This document shows positions 1 through 12,263 of a DNA stretch of 64,000 nt, in pieces. The DNA comes from Phoebastria nigripes (Eukaryota > Chordata > Aves > Procellariiformes > Diomedeidae). The translations under genes and the position numbers were made by a program. Numbering within the stretch: position 1 is the stretch's first letter; each line of letters starts with the position of its first letter. The DNA is taken from assembly GCA_035582835.1 (NCBI GenBank), contig JAYKAV010002109.1, positions 2,922,515-2,986,514 on the forward strand. The letters are read 5' to 3'. Under the pieces are notes generated by a model. The model did not search any database. It saw nothing but the letters and a program-made list of their open reading frames with translations, and was not told where the DNA came from.

Positions 1-1419
1 AGAATTCCCAGTTCTTGCGCTTGTAGGAATTCAGGGAAAACCTCTCCACTAAATGCATAAGCAGTGTATTTCAGTCTGAATTGTGGTTTAAGTGCTGGTA
101 ATAAGGAGCAGAAGCATTTGGAGGTATTTTGCCAGGCTAGCTGTGGCTGTACTGATAATAGCAAGCTTTGGTACCACCATCTGCCTCTTCCCTGGCTGGG
201 GTCAGGGCAGCAGCAGCAGAACCTCTTCTCAGCACAAACGGGAAACTCTTGGAAACTATAAAAGCTTCATAAGTTTTCTGGTACATCCAGCTTCTTTTTT
301 TCTTTGATGAAGTGACGGGGAGTGAAACACTAGTGTCTTACTTGGACTAATTTGAGACAAGATTATAAGCAGTATGTTAAAGTTGTTTCAAAAAAAAAAA
401 AAAAAAGTACTTTATAAAAGTAAAAGCAAAGACAGTAGGACACTAATATGAATGGGTCCCTTGGAGCCCCTGGTTTTTCCATGTTGTGTGCTTCATAGGC
501 AGGATGTGTAAAAAAGATCCAACCTTAGTTTGAACTCATCTTTATGCTGTGATTAGATCTAAACTTTCCCATGATTCCTTCTAAAAGGGCTGCTGAAAAA
601 TCCTTCTGTTTACCAAACAGTTTACCATTTGTTTCAGATGTACCTCAAAGCTGACCTGTAGGATTACTCTCTTGAGAGGTGAAAAAGGGTAATTCATTTT
701 TTATGTTCCTTTAATCTTGGAATTCTTTCAAGAAGTCGCTGTGCAGGAATCGGTGCATTTTATTTTGCTACGGCATCATTTATTCACCAAGCATTCTTTG
801 CTGCACAATGTATGCTTACAAAATTGGTTAGAAATTCGTGTGGAAGAAGAAAGCCTATCTGAATTTGTGAGGGTTTTTTAATACAATTGAATAAGACTCT
901 TTCCTACAGAATGAAAAAGGAAATAGTCGTATGTTTTCTTAATAAGATGAAAGATATCTGTGTTTGCTTTGAGATTTTTATGTTTGTTTGTTTTAAAAGT
1001 ATTCCCATCTTTAATATTTTTGTACTTTACAAACATAATCTTGTTCCAGACAGCTGTGATCTCTGGTCTCCTCTAATTCCTAAAGTAGACAAGAGCAAGT
1101 CAAATTTTCCAGAGTATCTGGCTAAATATCCTCTGAAATATAATTGAACTGAAAGTGAATGCTTACAGTAAAAGTTCAAATTAGAGTGCAAAGTTTGCAT
1201 GAGAAATTCCTTTCTTGAACTTAATCCTGTGGTGGTTTTCATATGAAGCATTCTCATCATAGATTTCATGGTTGTAGTATTTTTTTAGATTGCAACAAGA
1301 ATGCACTAAGCTGTATAAACCATGCTGTGCTTCGGATAGGTATTTTTCTTTCAAACAAATCTCCTCACTTCTCTTCATTTTCTGCTGCTTAATTTCATGA
1401 GCTGACCCTCTTTGTGAGG

Positions 1420-1570
1420 CTGTTAATTACAAGCCTGTCGAACGCTATATAAATGTGAAATGGGCAAAGGAGATAAATATAATTTCTTGTATTTGTTAAG
1501 ATAGCACAGCTGACAAAATCAATGACAGCTGAACAAAGCACATTTAGGTCAAAATGATGTTTCTCTTTAG
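1420..1570. promoter_or_regulatory. Candidate enhancer patch with twin E-boxes
   Basis: Two CAGCTG E-boxes at 1,507-1,512 and 1,526-1,531. The second sits in TGACAGCTG (MEIS/TGIF-like TGACAG at 1,523-1,528) and is followed at once by AACAAAG (SOX-type, 1,532-1,538). A TAATTA core lies near 1,425, and a TATA-like TATATAAA at 1,446-1,453. No repeat or open frame explains it. Conservation is unknown. Confidence 0.3.
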
Positions 1571-2397
1571 TAGGTTAGAATTATTCTTCCTCGAATGCCC
1601 TAAACCTCTTAAAGTGTTTCACAATACTTTGTATAGTTTCTTTGAAGTGTCCTTTTCCTGTGCTAAGTTTAGTTATAAATGAGCTGCAGACAGATGAATG
1701 GCTGATAGGCCAAGGCAGGGAATTCAGTTCAGGATCAGGCCATGAGTTGCGGTGCAGGCTCTCATGGGCGCAGCTCTACTGTGGCTAGAAATCCCGTCAA
1801 ATCCTGCAGATCCTGTGACGATTGCAGGAACCACTGCATTTGATTTTATTTAAATACGGTGAATGCTCCTTCATTTGCTCCTAGATACTGTTTACATTAA
1901 CTTGCTCAGGAGTCTGGGAGAAACTGCTCATCCTCTTCCTCTCAGTGCTGATCTACGCAGACAACTGAACGCTTCCTTGTTTCGAAATCTTAGTAAAGAG
2001 GTGAGGAAGGAAGACTCTTAAAAACATATCCCCCCTTAGCCCCGCTGACCTTTCCCTACTTTGGAGCTGCACCCCTTTCCCAGAGAGAGAAGGGCAGAAA
2101 CCCCTTCTGGGGTTTGCGGTGCAGTGATCCATAGGTCTAAACCTCGTGAACAAGTGGAGTTATTGGGGTTTTTGGTAGCATTTTACACCCAACTCTTTTT
2201 TTTTCACTTTACAGAAGGCAAATTCTTCACAAAGAATAATGCAGTCCAGAAATAAGTTCAGGGTCTGTAAAAGGAACAGTCATCATAAAATGCATTGGTG
2301 TGTCTGCAGTCCCCAGGATAAATATTTTTGGTTGTGCTAAGTAATGATGTGACATTGGTACAAATTCTGAAAGCAAGAAATGGTGTTTCATAAGTTT

Positions 2398-2442
2398 GTT
2401 TTTTTCTTTTTTTTTTCTCCCCCCCCCCCCCCCCTTTTTTCT
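2398..2442. repeat. Pyrimidine tract with 16-C run
   Basis: T-rich stretch, then C16 (2,419-2,434), then T6. A second C16 run occurs at 25,737-25,752. Low complexity. Confidence 0.9.
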
Positions 2443-4439
2443 TCTGACAAAACTTACCCAGCTTTTTTTACTCTGAAGTGGCTTTTTCGGTTGCTGGGGT
2501 GGTGTTTATGACAGGCAGGTTTCTTTGGGATGTGGCTACAGACAGCTGTCTCCTTTTGAACATGGACTTCTGGCTTTGAGGTGCGGTTTGAAATGGATGT
2601 CGACATGTGTAAATTAATCCAGTTTGTCACATACATCGGAGTATGGCAGAGAGTGGGCTTTTTCCCCCCTTCCTCTTCAGCCTGTCCCCTTATAATAAAA
2701 ATATAGGCAGAGGGGTTTTTTATGCTTTTTTTTAAGCTAGAGTCATTATGTAATTACTTAATTGATCCCCTATGGGAAATGCCTCACATCTCTGCTGCAG
2801 GACTCTACATCATGGTTCAAAATAGAAATGTGAAAGGATTCATTCTCCACTAAAACGTGCATTTTTTTGTACCATGCCATTGATTGCTTTCAGATGGTTA
2901 ACCGGAAAGGATTTATGTCCTACCACACTTCTCTATAAAGATTGTCAGTAAAAATGGGGTCTGCCTACAAAATTTAAAGTCCTGAATAATTCCTGTGCTT
3001 TTAAAACTGGAATACAGAGTCTTCAGTGGAGTTAAACCATTGATAATGCTACAAGCAATACACTAAAAATTTGGTATATCTAGTTTTGTCTTTAGACTAA
3101 TAATAACATTAATACTTAAAAATAGAATGTTTTATCCTATTTATGGCATTGAAGGAATTTACCTCATTAAGTGATGGTCTGGAATAGGTCTAATTTGCCA
3201 GCTTTGTTCATGTCTCCATGACAGTGCAATACATTGTGTACGCCCTTGTTTTCAGTCATATGGAATGACTGATGCCCTCACCTATATATAAAAACACTCA
3301 AACAGTTTTTGCAGATATAATGAGTTGGATTTTTCAAATCTCGTCTCTAGCTTGTGGCATTTGTGTAAGCAATTTATGCTGATCTCTGAGATCTAATTGT
3401 GCAAATAATTCCCGTAGGACAGAAGGGGAAAATAAACACTTTGGACAGGACAGGAGAAAACATAGATGGTCAGTGCTTCTATGCTATAATCTTTAATTAC
3501 AGATAATGTAAAATAAATAGTGTATTGAGGAGTTTTCTAGGGAATGTTATTACTACATTTTCATCTCTTTTTTTTTTTTTTTTTAATTACTCGCTGTGCA
3601 AGTAAAATGTTAACTGCAATTAAAGGCATGTTTTCAAAGGAGGATTCAGCTCAAGCTAAGAACCCATTGCTCAAAGTAGCTCCATGTAAAGTTATTATGA
3701 TACTTATATCAAAGTATGAAAAATGCTTTTTTTCTATAAACTTTGTTGTATTATTTCAGGCAGTTTTATGTAGGTTCAGTTTAATTAATATATACTGAGT
3801 TCTGAAGACCCTTTGAAAAAAAAATCATGACCACAAATACTGCTGGAAAGAAATATAAAAAAACCCTTCAACTATCTTTTGGAATAGAAAGAACAGCTTA
3901 TTTGAGATCCATCATCTTAAGTTCTGTAAAACTAAAAAAAAAACCCCAACCAACCAACTTTTTTTAAAAAAAAAAAATTTCCAAATAATTTATTGGCGTT
4001 GTTGATGCTTCCAAGAGAGTAAAGCGCATAATGGTGAGGATGGCTAGATAGTCGTTGTCTATTTTACATACTTTGTAAGCGAACAAAATAATTTCTTGAA
4101 GATTGTTTCTATTTGTTTGCAAGTTACGTCAAATACAGCAAGATTTATAGGTGCCATTAAAAATCCATATTGATTTCCCACAATCAACGGGGAGTTTACT
4201 TGAAAAGTCAATCATTAGTTGAATGAGTGTCCAAAGCATGTTCTAATTTCTATTAGTAGTTTAAAGCAAAAATGAATATTTTAAAAAGAAAATGTAGTAG
4301 GTTCTGAGTTCTGGCATGTAAAGATTCATATTTTTCATTTAGTGCTGCTGATGTAGTCATGTGCTGTTCTGCCCTGAGCGTGTACCTCTGAAAGTGATGC
4401 TTGAGGCTTCATTGTTGTTGATGTTTTAATTCATTTGGA

Positions 4440-4860
4440 TTCAGTCTTGGAGCTTTCCTAGTACGCAATCCTTTACTGCCTGACCCTGAGTGTATTTATA
4501 TATAGCCCAGCAGTGATTCATTGCGCTGTGCAGGGTGCAAACTCCGATGAATCAGAATCTCTCGGCCCTGAGGAGCTTGCAAACTGAATGTGCAGGATAA
4601 GGGATGGTGGGGGGAGCAAGGTTACAAGCAGAGTGAACAAGATAATGGCTGGTGGTGGTAGTGCCCTTTTCCCCCCTCTAATGCCTGGGGTTAGGATTTA
4701 GTTTAAGAAGTTAGAGGAGCCAGTGAGAGGTGGGAGACCCAGAAGGGAAAGAGGCAAGAGAGGAGGGCAAAGGAAGGGTTTTGGAGAGGTTAGGTGACTG
4801 TCCTGCAAAGGACAGAGTTGAGGAGACAGCCCATTAGCAGCTGGGGAAGGTGTATTTGGG
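4440..4860 (+). repeat. Probable ancient amniote MIR/L3-type repeat tail
   Basis: The block beginning about 4,480 resembles old amniote SINE/LINE tails: CATTGCGCTGTGCAGGGTGC (4,520-4,540) matches the usual 'cattgtgctaggcgctgtac' phrase. It is followed by a 'ccctgaggagcttgcaaact' phrase near 4,565-4,585 and, after a purine-rich stretch, by GGAGAGGTTAGGTGACTGTC near 4,783-4,802, which resembles the 'aaggttaagtgacttgccc' tail. The order is right, but the match rests on memory of the consensus and on short phrases. It is GC-richer and more purine-rich than its flanks. A chance resemblance in a purine-rich region remains possible. Confidence 0.42.
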
Positions 4861-5880
4861 GGCTGTGGAGCACCTCATGATTTACTCTCAGGGCTTAACC
4901 CGCTCTGTGGCTTAACTGCACTGCCTACTGCAGCACTTCTAGTTTCTCAGTTTCTTTTTGCAAAGTGATGTGGAAAAGGAGAGGGGAGGATATTACAGGG
5001 GAGGGGGTTGATGTTATCTAATGATTCCCATTATCCCATCCGTGTCCTTTCATGTTGGGATGGCGTAAGTTTGGATTTGGGAGACTGAAGGAGCTAAAGC
5101 TTTGCAATATGTGTTATCTGCCTCCTGGGATGCAATCGTGCAGCTCGTCCTTGTGCATTCACAGTGTCCTGGAGCTGAGTGGAAGGACTTTGGCTTTTTG
5201 TCTTGTTTCTGTTGACAATTCCTTTCTTACGCTCCCAAGGAGAGATTTTTGAGAGAGGAGGTAGCACCATCTCCACAGGTCAGGTAGAATGGTTATAATT
5301 AATTGATGATACATTCTCCTTACACTTACTTTCATGGACAGCTTATGGGATATCTACGCTAATGGATTGATCCTGTTTAATGTATATTAGTAATTAAAGA
5401 AAATACATTTTTAAGAGGCAAGGATATATTTAATTTTAATAACTACCTTTCCCTGAATCAAGAAGTCTTTGCACAGAACTCTAATGGGTAACATTAGTCA
5501 AATGTGTGATAGATCAAATTGTTAAGTATGAAGGGTGTTGTTAATGTAACACAGAAGAGAAATCTTGTGAGGTAACTCTGAATAACACACAGAAAGAGTG
5601 CATTCATCATGGTATGCTGACAAAACATCTGAGTAATGATGGCCATTAAATCTTTTGTCATGGCTAAGATATGAAAAAAGAAAACAAGTTAAAGTGTGAG
5701 CCATTTAGGAAAATTGCCATTTGACATGTAAACCTTTCTGCTTCTATGTATTCATTTTTATATTATGGAATGAATTTGCATTTTAGAAGGAAATTTGATT
5801 TACTTAGCAATTATGGGGAAAAAGGTGAATTTCAATCTCTAGTTAGTCAAACATTTAAATGGAAAGAGCAGAGGTTTCTT

Positions 5881-5910
5881 CCCCCCCTTTTTTTTTCTTT
5901 TTTTTTTTTN

Positions 5911-5945
<35 letters not shown>

Positions 5946-5964
5946 CTTTCTTTTTTTTTTCCCC
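5881..5964. repeat. Poly-T/pyrimidine tract
   Basis: Starts with seven C, then about 75 bases almost entirely T with three interrupting C and one N at 5,910, and ends in CCCC. Its length in the real genome is uncertain because assemblers often collapse such tracts. No retroposed gene body could be seen on its right side, as would be expected if it were the A-tail of a minus-strand insertion. Confidence 0.9.
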
Positions 5965-8900
5965 TTGATCCATGAGTTTGGTTTTAACACAGTTTGGAAG
6001 GGGAAAAAAAAAGCCAACCCACAACAAAACAATCAACTCACAACATTCAAGAAGAATTGATCTATTGATTGATTTATTTTTGAAAAAGACCCAGTATCCT
6101 ACCATCTGTATTGTCTTTGCATGACCCTGTGTGTGAATAGATTTTAATTGGGCCTCCTTAAAGCCCGGGAGAAGGAAGTGATTCAGAAACGCTCAGCACT
6201 GCTCTTGTTTCCTGTATAAATAAGCTTGCTGAATTTTGTGGTGTGGGATAAGAAGAATCAAAATTCAAACAGAAGCAATTTCATAAAGTACAATTTCAGT
6301 GATTACGCAAATCTGTAAATATCCAGTCCTTGCTGATGCTTGTGTTGACAAATGGTGGTCTGAGTTTATCTGTCTGGACACAGATGTTTTTGCTTACTAA
6401 ATTGTGAGTTTGTACATCAAAGGCAAGATCTAGTCAAGTTCCTGCTATAGTGAATGTTCACGGAAGAGTTGTTGGGAAGAGCAATACATGGTTAGGCTCA
6501 ATCCTGTCCGGTTTTTCTTAATACATCTATGTAGATGACAAAACAGTGTGAGCCCTGAGCCCAGAGGCCCCCTCCCAGCCTTGGCACCCCCCCCAGCAGG
6601 AAAGAACGGGGATGGTGTGAAACCAGTCTTTCTGGAGAGGAGGAGGGATCAAACCGGTGTAGTTTATACAACTCTAATCCTATATATGGATATGTATAAG
6701 ATGCTGTTTGTTTCTTATAGGGAGTGTGTCCCTTCCAGTTTAAATCTCAACTCTGTTCCAGGAAATATTTTTATTGAAGAATAGCAAAAATAGCAGAGAC
6801 CAAATTCACCACCAAGTGAATTTTCTGAAACATCAGAGGTAATTAATTGGATTTGGATATGCTATCAGGGTATTGGATGTCAGGTGAGAAGGGACCCCTA
6901 TATATTTTTAATGGTAAAAAAAAAATCTCTGTACATTTTTAAGTATGGGTAATGTCTTTAAGTCATACCTTAGTCTACATCTTGAAGGTAAGAAAAACCT
7001 GTAAAAGCCTTTATCAGAAAGGCATGAGTTGCTGGGAGAGGATGTCTGTCCTGTCTGCAAGCGATGGCCATCCTTCTCCATGGCACTGCTGCTACCTTCG
7101 CTCCATCAGTGATATGTGGAACCTAGTGGAGGGCATCTTACTCTTTTGATGACATGACTATTAACTGCCCTTTGAATTTTATCTGGTATAGGTCGTGAAA
7201 GACTGTGGTTCTGACCAAGTCTGTTTCTCTCCAAGAAATGGAGAGAAAAGTTGTGATTTGTGAAAAAGCCCAAATTTTTTTTTTTCTCATACTTGCTTGA
7301 TGTTCCTTTGGCTTCCTTGAACGAGTTGCTTTCAAGGAGAAAAGGGTAGCATTTTAAGTAGGTACAGCTAGGAAAATATATATAAGGGATCATAGAACTG
7401 CTTTATTAACCAAAAAGAAAAGAAGGTGTGCCTAAGTGGTACAAGGCAGAATAGCAGCAAATATCACATAAAAGATATTATTAGACATAAAGAGAAACAA
7501 TAGCAATTGAAATCTCCAGAAAGAAAGAAGAAGAATTTTGGAGAATCATGGAATCAAATTTCCATCCTCTTCCTTTCTCTCCCCAAGCATGTTACTACAT
7601 TTTGCATTTTTGGACTGCATGTTGGTGTAAGTAACCATCAATGCTGAGTGAGCGAAGTGATTTCGTGGTGGTCTCTCCAAAACCTGGCGTTGAGGCAGTT
7701 CACTGCAGTGTTGTTTGGATGCGTGTACTGTAGCTGCTTCTCTGGTATTTTCTATTTAGTCTCCAGTCTGGCCACTTTTGTGGCATCTTATATTCACCTG
7801 AAGAACAGGAATACTGCAGAGAGTGTTGACGTTTCCTCCAACAAATGGCTTTTGGAGAAAAGAACAGCCATAACTAACTGAGACAGGAAGCCCAAGAGAA
7901 ATTGGAGTTAGGGTATAATCTTTTAAACTTAAAACTGATGCCTGACAGAGCAGAGTAATGCAGGATGAGTAATGTCAGAATTTGAGCTGCTTGTGTACAT
8001 TAGGATATATTTAGAGGAATTAAATCACTTTTAGAAATTAGAAAGTTTAAATTATTGAACTGCTTGACCAAAGGACATTTTTTTATGTAATTGTGAAGAA
8101 TATGAACTGTTTTAGTGTAAAATTAAAAGAGCATCTGAGAAATAAAACCAGCAATGCAGTTAGTGAAACTAGCAGCGAATGACAAACTGTGACAGCAGCA
8201 GTCTTAGAAGAAGTGGGAGACGCTGAATTGAACAAAGTATTTAGAAGAAGAAGAATGGGGGCAATATTAAACCTGGCTTTCCCTGTTAACATATCTCAGC
8301 TTTAACGTCTTAACACCAAGTTAAACGTGCAGTAGGGTTTCAGCAGATCGATAGATTTGCTGGTAAGAAATAGCCAAAGAGTATATTGAAAGATGGGCTG
8401 TTTATTTGTAGTCTGTGGTTCTGTTTGTACTGGTAGAATATTTGGTTAGAATAGATATAATAGATATAAATGCTTGTATGATCATACGCGTGAATAAAGC
8501 AACGCACATAGAATATCCGGTGAAGTCACTGAATCATAGTCTGTAAGAGAGTATTTCTGAATTGCTGTAGCAGAAATAAGAGACACTGAAGAATTACAGT
8601 GAGAAGTAAAACTCAAGAGAGTACCCAGTTATTCTGATGTGGTGGCTGAAAAGCCAACTGATAGTTTTCTAAAATGAATGAACTCGAAAATAGTTAGTTA
8701 TCAATTTCAGGACATTGATGGAATTGGCATTTTGTAGCAGCCGGTTCCAATATCACATTTTCATAAGAAGATAAATAAGAAGAAACTGGTGATGTTGAAA
8801 TAAAGAAAGAGTATGTGGTGAGACATTTTGAAGTTGATAGAAAGGTCTGTCAGGTCACCGGAGTGTATCCACACAAGCAACATTCTGTTATTATATTAGG

Positions 8901-9961
8901 AGGAAATGAGGCAAATTACAATAAAAACTACATTTAGCCAAGAAAGAATTTGTAGCAAAATTGTCCAGATGGTTTATCTTAACCCTGACAGCAAAATATG
9001 TTAACCAGATTAGAAATTTAGTCATCAGTGATATGGGAGGGACCGTTTGGAGCAATGCTTTGGTGGCTTAGAAAGCCCTTGTGGGAGAGACGTCGTCTTA
9101 AACGGCATAGCTGGTGAGTCATTGCTTTGAGGTAGCCAAAACCCATGACCAGCACTAACCCTTTAGTGTTAGTAATTAAATTATTACTGCATTAATGTGT
9201 TTGGAGAGAGTAACCCAACCAATAGCCTTTCTCTGGAAAGGAATTGTTAGGTTTAATATAAACTTTTTTCCTGTGGGGGTGGTGGTGAGAGAGGGAGCAC
9301 TGGTGGCCCTGCTAAAGATGCTGGTGTTGTGCAATAAACAGACAGATTAAAGACGACAAAAGTGAGCAGCCTTCGGGGAATGCCGAGTCCTGCTTTAAAA
9401 TAAAAATCTTCCAGATGACTTTGAATCGCTCCAAGTATATGCAGTATACAATCAGATGAACTTTGCCCTTTTGCATGACTGTCTATTAAAGGTCTCGCAG
9501 CTTCTCAAAACTGACCTTGCGTTCTTCTGTCTGAGACGTGGCATTGTTGAATATCTGTGCTAGCGAGCACAGTGGGACTCATTTGTATACAAATTGCTTA
9601 GGCTGTACATTGATGCCTATACTTCTTTTAACGACTTTGGGCACCTAGCAGTTCATCTCTAATTGAACTGAAGTCAGAAGAGGAGGAAAGAAAGTTCGTT
9701 CAATTTGCCTTTACAGGTATTTTCTTTCAGGTGTTTTCTTTTATTCAAATTATATAAAATGTATCTACCATCTAGTTTTCTGTTGTATTTTTTGCAGCAA
9801 TACGAAATTTTTAAAACTACTTTGCTAAGAAATTTCTATTTTTCTGGCAGTTGGATGTGTCTTCATCTAAATAGGGAAACGGCAGAACAGCTTTGCAGTA
9901 GTTAGGGTTTGGGATTTTTTTGATGGTTACTTGATTGGATTTCTTTAAATGAATGGTCAAA

Positions 9962-9984
9962 TTTTAGTGGTGCAACCACTAAAA
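9962..9984. repeat. Short stem-loop, 10-bp arms
   Basis: TTTTAGTGGT, then the 3-nt loop GCA, then ACCACTAAAA; the arms are perfectly complementary. An A-run follows to 9,990. No gene adjoins it, so a terminator-like role has no support in this eukaryotic context. Confidence 0.85.
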
Positions 9985-10859
9985 AAAAAACCTGAATCTG
10001 ATATATGCAACTTGGAAACAATTACAAGTGTAACTCATGCAAGTTTATTGAGTTTGTTTTAGTGTAATCCCTTCTAAAAGTAAACTTAAGATAGCTTTGA
10101 AACATCAAACAGTGTGGTATTTCATTAGCAGTATTTATAGAGCAAGGAAAGAAAAACAGGCCTGCAAATTCTTCTGTGAATTGTTACAGCAAAGTAGCAG
10201 CCTCAAAAAGAACTGAAGTGGATTGGATCTATTTAAAATTTTAAACTATAGAGACATCAGTAAAATAGCTGAAAACACACATGAAACATGGAGAGAGGAA
10301 AAAATGGGAAGGAGAAGGGGTACGATAGCTAGTAATGGAATAAGAATGTAAGGAATATGTGTAAAGGTTATGAAATCTTCTGACCTCACTTAGGATATTG
10401 TTTTTGTTCTTTACCATATTCTTTAAAGATGTAACATTTGAAAAGGGGAATTTGATTGACCTTATGACTAAAGATAGGAACTCTGAAGAGAGGCTAAAAT
10501 CATGAATTTCTATAACCTTTAAAGAGCAAAGGTTGAAAGGCATTTAATTGAAAAATATAAAATCTCCTGAATTATATATCAATATATAACTCTATTTCTT
10601 TTATATCAGAAATTATTATAAAAGGAAGACTATATGTCAGTTGAGGGGCAAGTACCTCGGCAACCTCTGTGCGCTTGCTCCTTTTGCCTTTCTCTTTCAA
10701 GCACAAGGTCTCCCAGGCACAAAGAAAGGAGGCTTCCCTTTCACTTTTAAAATGACCAAAGCTGATTTGGAAAAATGTAAAAATGTGTTAATAAATGAAT
10801 GTGGGAGAAAAAAAATCTGAAAAAGTCTGAAATTACTCTCAAATACTCAAACAATCTTA

Positions 10860-11550
10860 CTGATCATTGCTGGAGAGGGTTGCAAGGATTCTTCTGGGTG
10901 TGCCGGGGGTTGTAATGCTGGTCAACCTTTTTGAAGTATGCACAAACATTGGGGATAGACCAGAAACTTGTCGGGGGACTTCTGCATATTGTAAGAGCAA
11001 GAATATAGCTGTTTTCCTTCCAGTAGGACATAAAAGGACATTGAAAGTGTGGGGGTTCTGTGGAAGTATTGAACACCTGATCCATCACCATCTTGAGACT
11101 AATACAGAAGACAGTGACTGCCGCTAGCCAACACTTTGTTCGGTGGTTGGGCTGAGAGAGGGCTGCTTTCGTAAATGTATGACTGAGTCTCAGTAGTTGA
11201 CTTGTGGTCTTTGACGGAGACCGTGGTATAGCTTTTCAGGAAAACTTGCAGGATTTGGTTCTGCAAGGTTCCCAAGGTAGAGAGAGGTTCCATATCCACT
11301 GGATGGCCAGATCTCACTGTTCACTTCTCAGAAGAAATGCTACACTCTACACACGCGTTGCTGTATCTGTCCACCAGCAAAATTCTTTCTCTGAAATAGC
11401 GGTGGGAAATGAACCAAATCTGGGGGAAGCTTTGCAGCACTATCGTAGCCTAAAACTGTTCTGGAATTACCAAAATACAGCATTTAATTTAAAACTCATT
11501 AGACACGTAAACAGGCTCTTAAAAAGAGATGGTATAACTAGATGAGTTTT
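10860..11550. other. Stop-poor, GC-richer patch of unknown origin
   Basis: Open frames lie on both strands: plus 10,867-11,127 and 11,204-11,545, minus 10,864-11,091 and 11,099-11,317. Starts are mostly non-ATG and no domain is recognised. The patch is GC-richer than its flanks and its edges are fairly sharp, which suits an old repeat or pseudogene insertion. No terminal repeats or target-site duplication were found by eye. Confidence 0.2.
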
Positions 11551-12200
11551 AAAATTATGCTATTCAAGAAATATTTTGTCTAACTACATAATATTTTAGC
11601 TTTATGTAGTCACTGAAGAGATTAGCATAGAAAGACAGGGTGGTAAAATTGAGGATGCCTGAATCTTTGAAAACAAATATACTCAAGAAAATAATATGCA
11701 TTTATGGCTTCATGTTTATAATTTAAAGGTCTAGCTTGAGAGTTTGAACTTTAATTTTTCACATGTAAAACCATGCTTTGTGGTTTACCAAAAAGAACAA
11801 TCTTTGTGGTAAAACGCCCAAGTCCAGGTCAGTCTGCATCTATCTGTGACGCGTCATCCAGGAACCATGTTTTAAAGTAGTTGGTAAAAATAAGAAGCTG
11901 ATAAAAGGGAGATAAGCAGCAGCAGTATCTCTTATGTAGTTTGGTAGGCTTTGCTCAGCCAGTGATGCCAAAAAGGAACTGAATCTACTTAACTTTGCCA
12001 CTAACTTGTAGAAATGAAATCACTTTTCTAGGAAATGATGAGCTCTAAGTGGATACACTCAGTATTTCCCTTTATCTTTGATAAATGTCGTTTCTTGTGC
12101 TCTTGATCTAATGGAGTTTTTGCCACTGACATCACTGTTTAGATATAATAATTTAAACATGTTCATTGAGTTCAAATTGGGCAGCTTTTAAATGCAGTTC

Positions 12201-12263
12201 TAATGTGATCTACTGCTGCGCAGTAGCTTTCTTATTTGCCTCTTTCAGTATGCAGTCACATTA
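12201..12263. repeat. Nested inverted repeats
   Basis: Outer arms TAATGTGA (12,201-12,208) and TCACATTA (12,256-12,263) enclose an inner stem CTACTGC, loop TGC, GCAGTAG (12,210-12,226). Both pairs are perfect. The outer span of 63 nt leaves an asymmetric unpaired right side, so it does not look like a microRNA precursor. Confidence 0.6.

Larger units (their letters stand above)
1..4439. other. Non-coding, mostly featureless
   Basis: AT-rich unique-looking sequence with an A17 run at 390-406, T17 at 3,568-3,584 and the C16 tract at 2.4 kb. Open frames are short and random in content. Apart from the patch at 1.42-1.57 kb I see no gene, RNA gene or recognisable repeat. Confidence 0.6.
4861..10859. 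other. Non-coding, mostly featureless
   Basis: AT-rich sequence with no recognisable exon. A small GC-richer bit at 6,548-6,640 (GCCCCCTCCCAGCC-type) has an open frame but no start, splice or domain support. The poly-T tract at 5.9 kb and the stem-loop at 9.97 kb are listed separately. Confidence 0.6.

Noticed and set aside
5746..6105. Open frames across the poly-T tract on both strands
   Set aside because: They are runs of phenylalanine or lysine encoded by the homopolymer.
7541..7560. AGAATCATGGAATCAAAT, resembling a CR1 antisense tail
   Set aside because: A single imperfect unit with no CR1 3' untranslated sequence beside it.
11605..11645. U6-like phrase AGAGATTAGCATAG
   Set aside because: Only about 12 bases resemble U6 snRNA; the remainder does not match.
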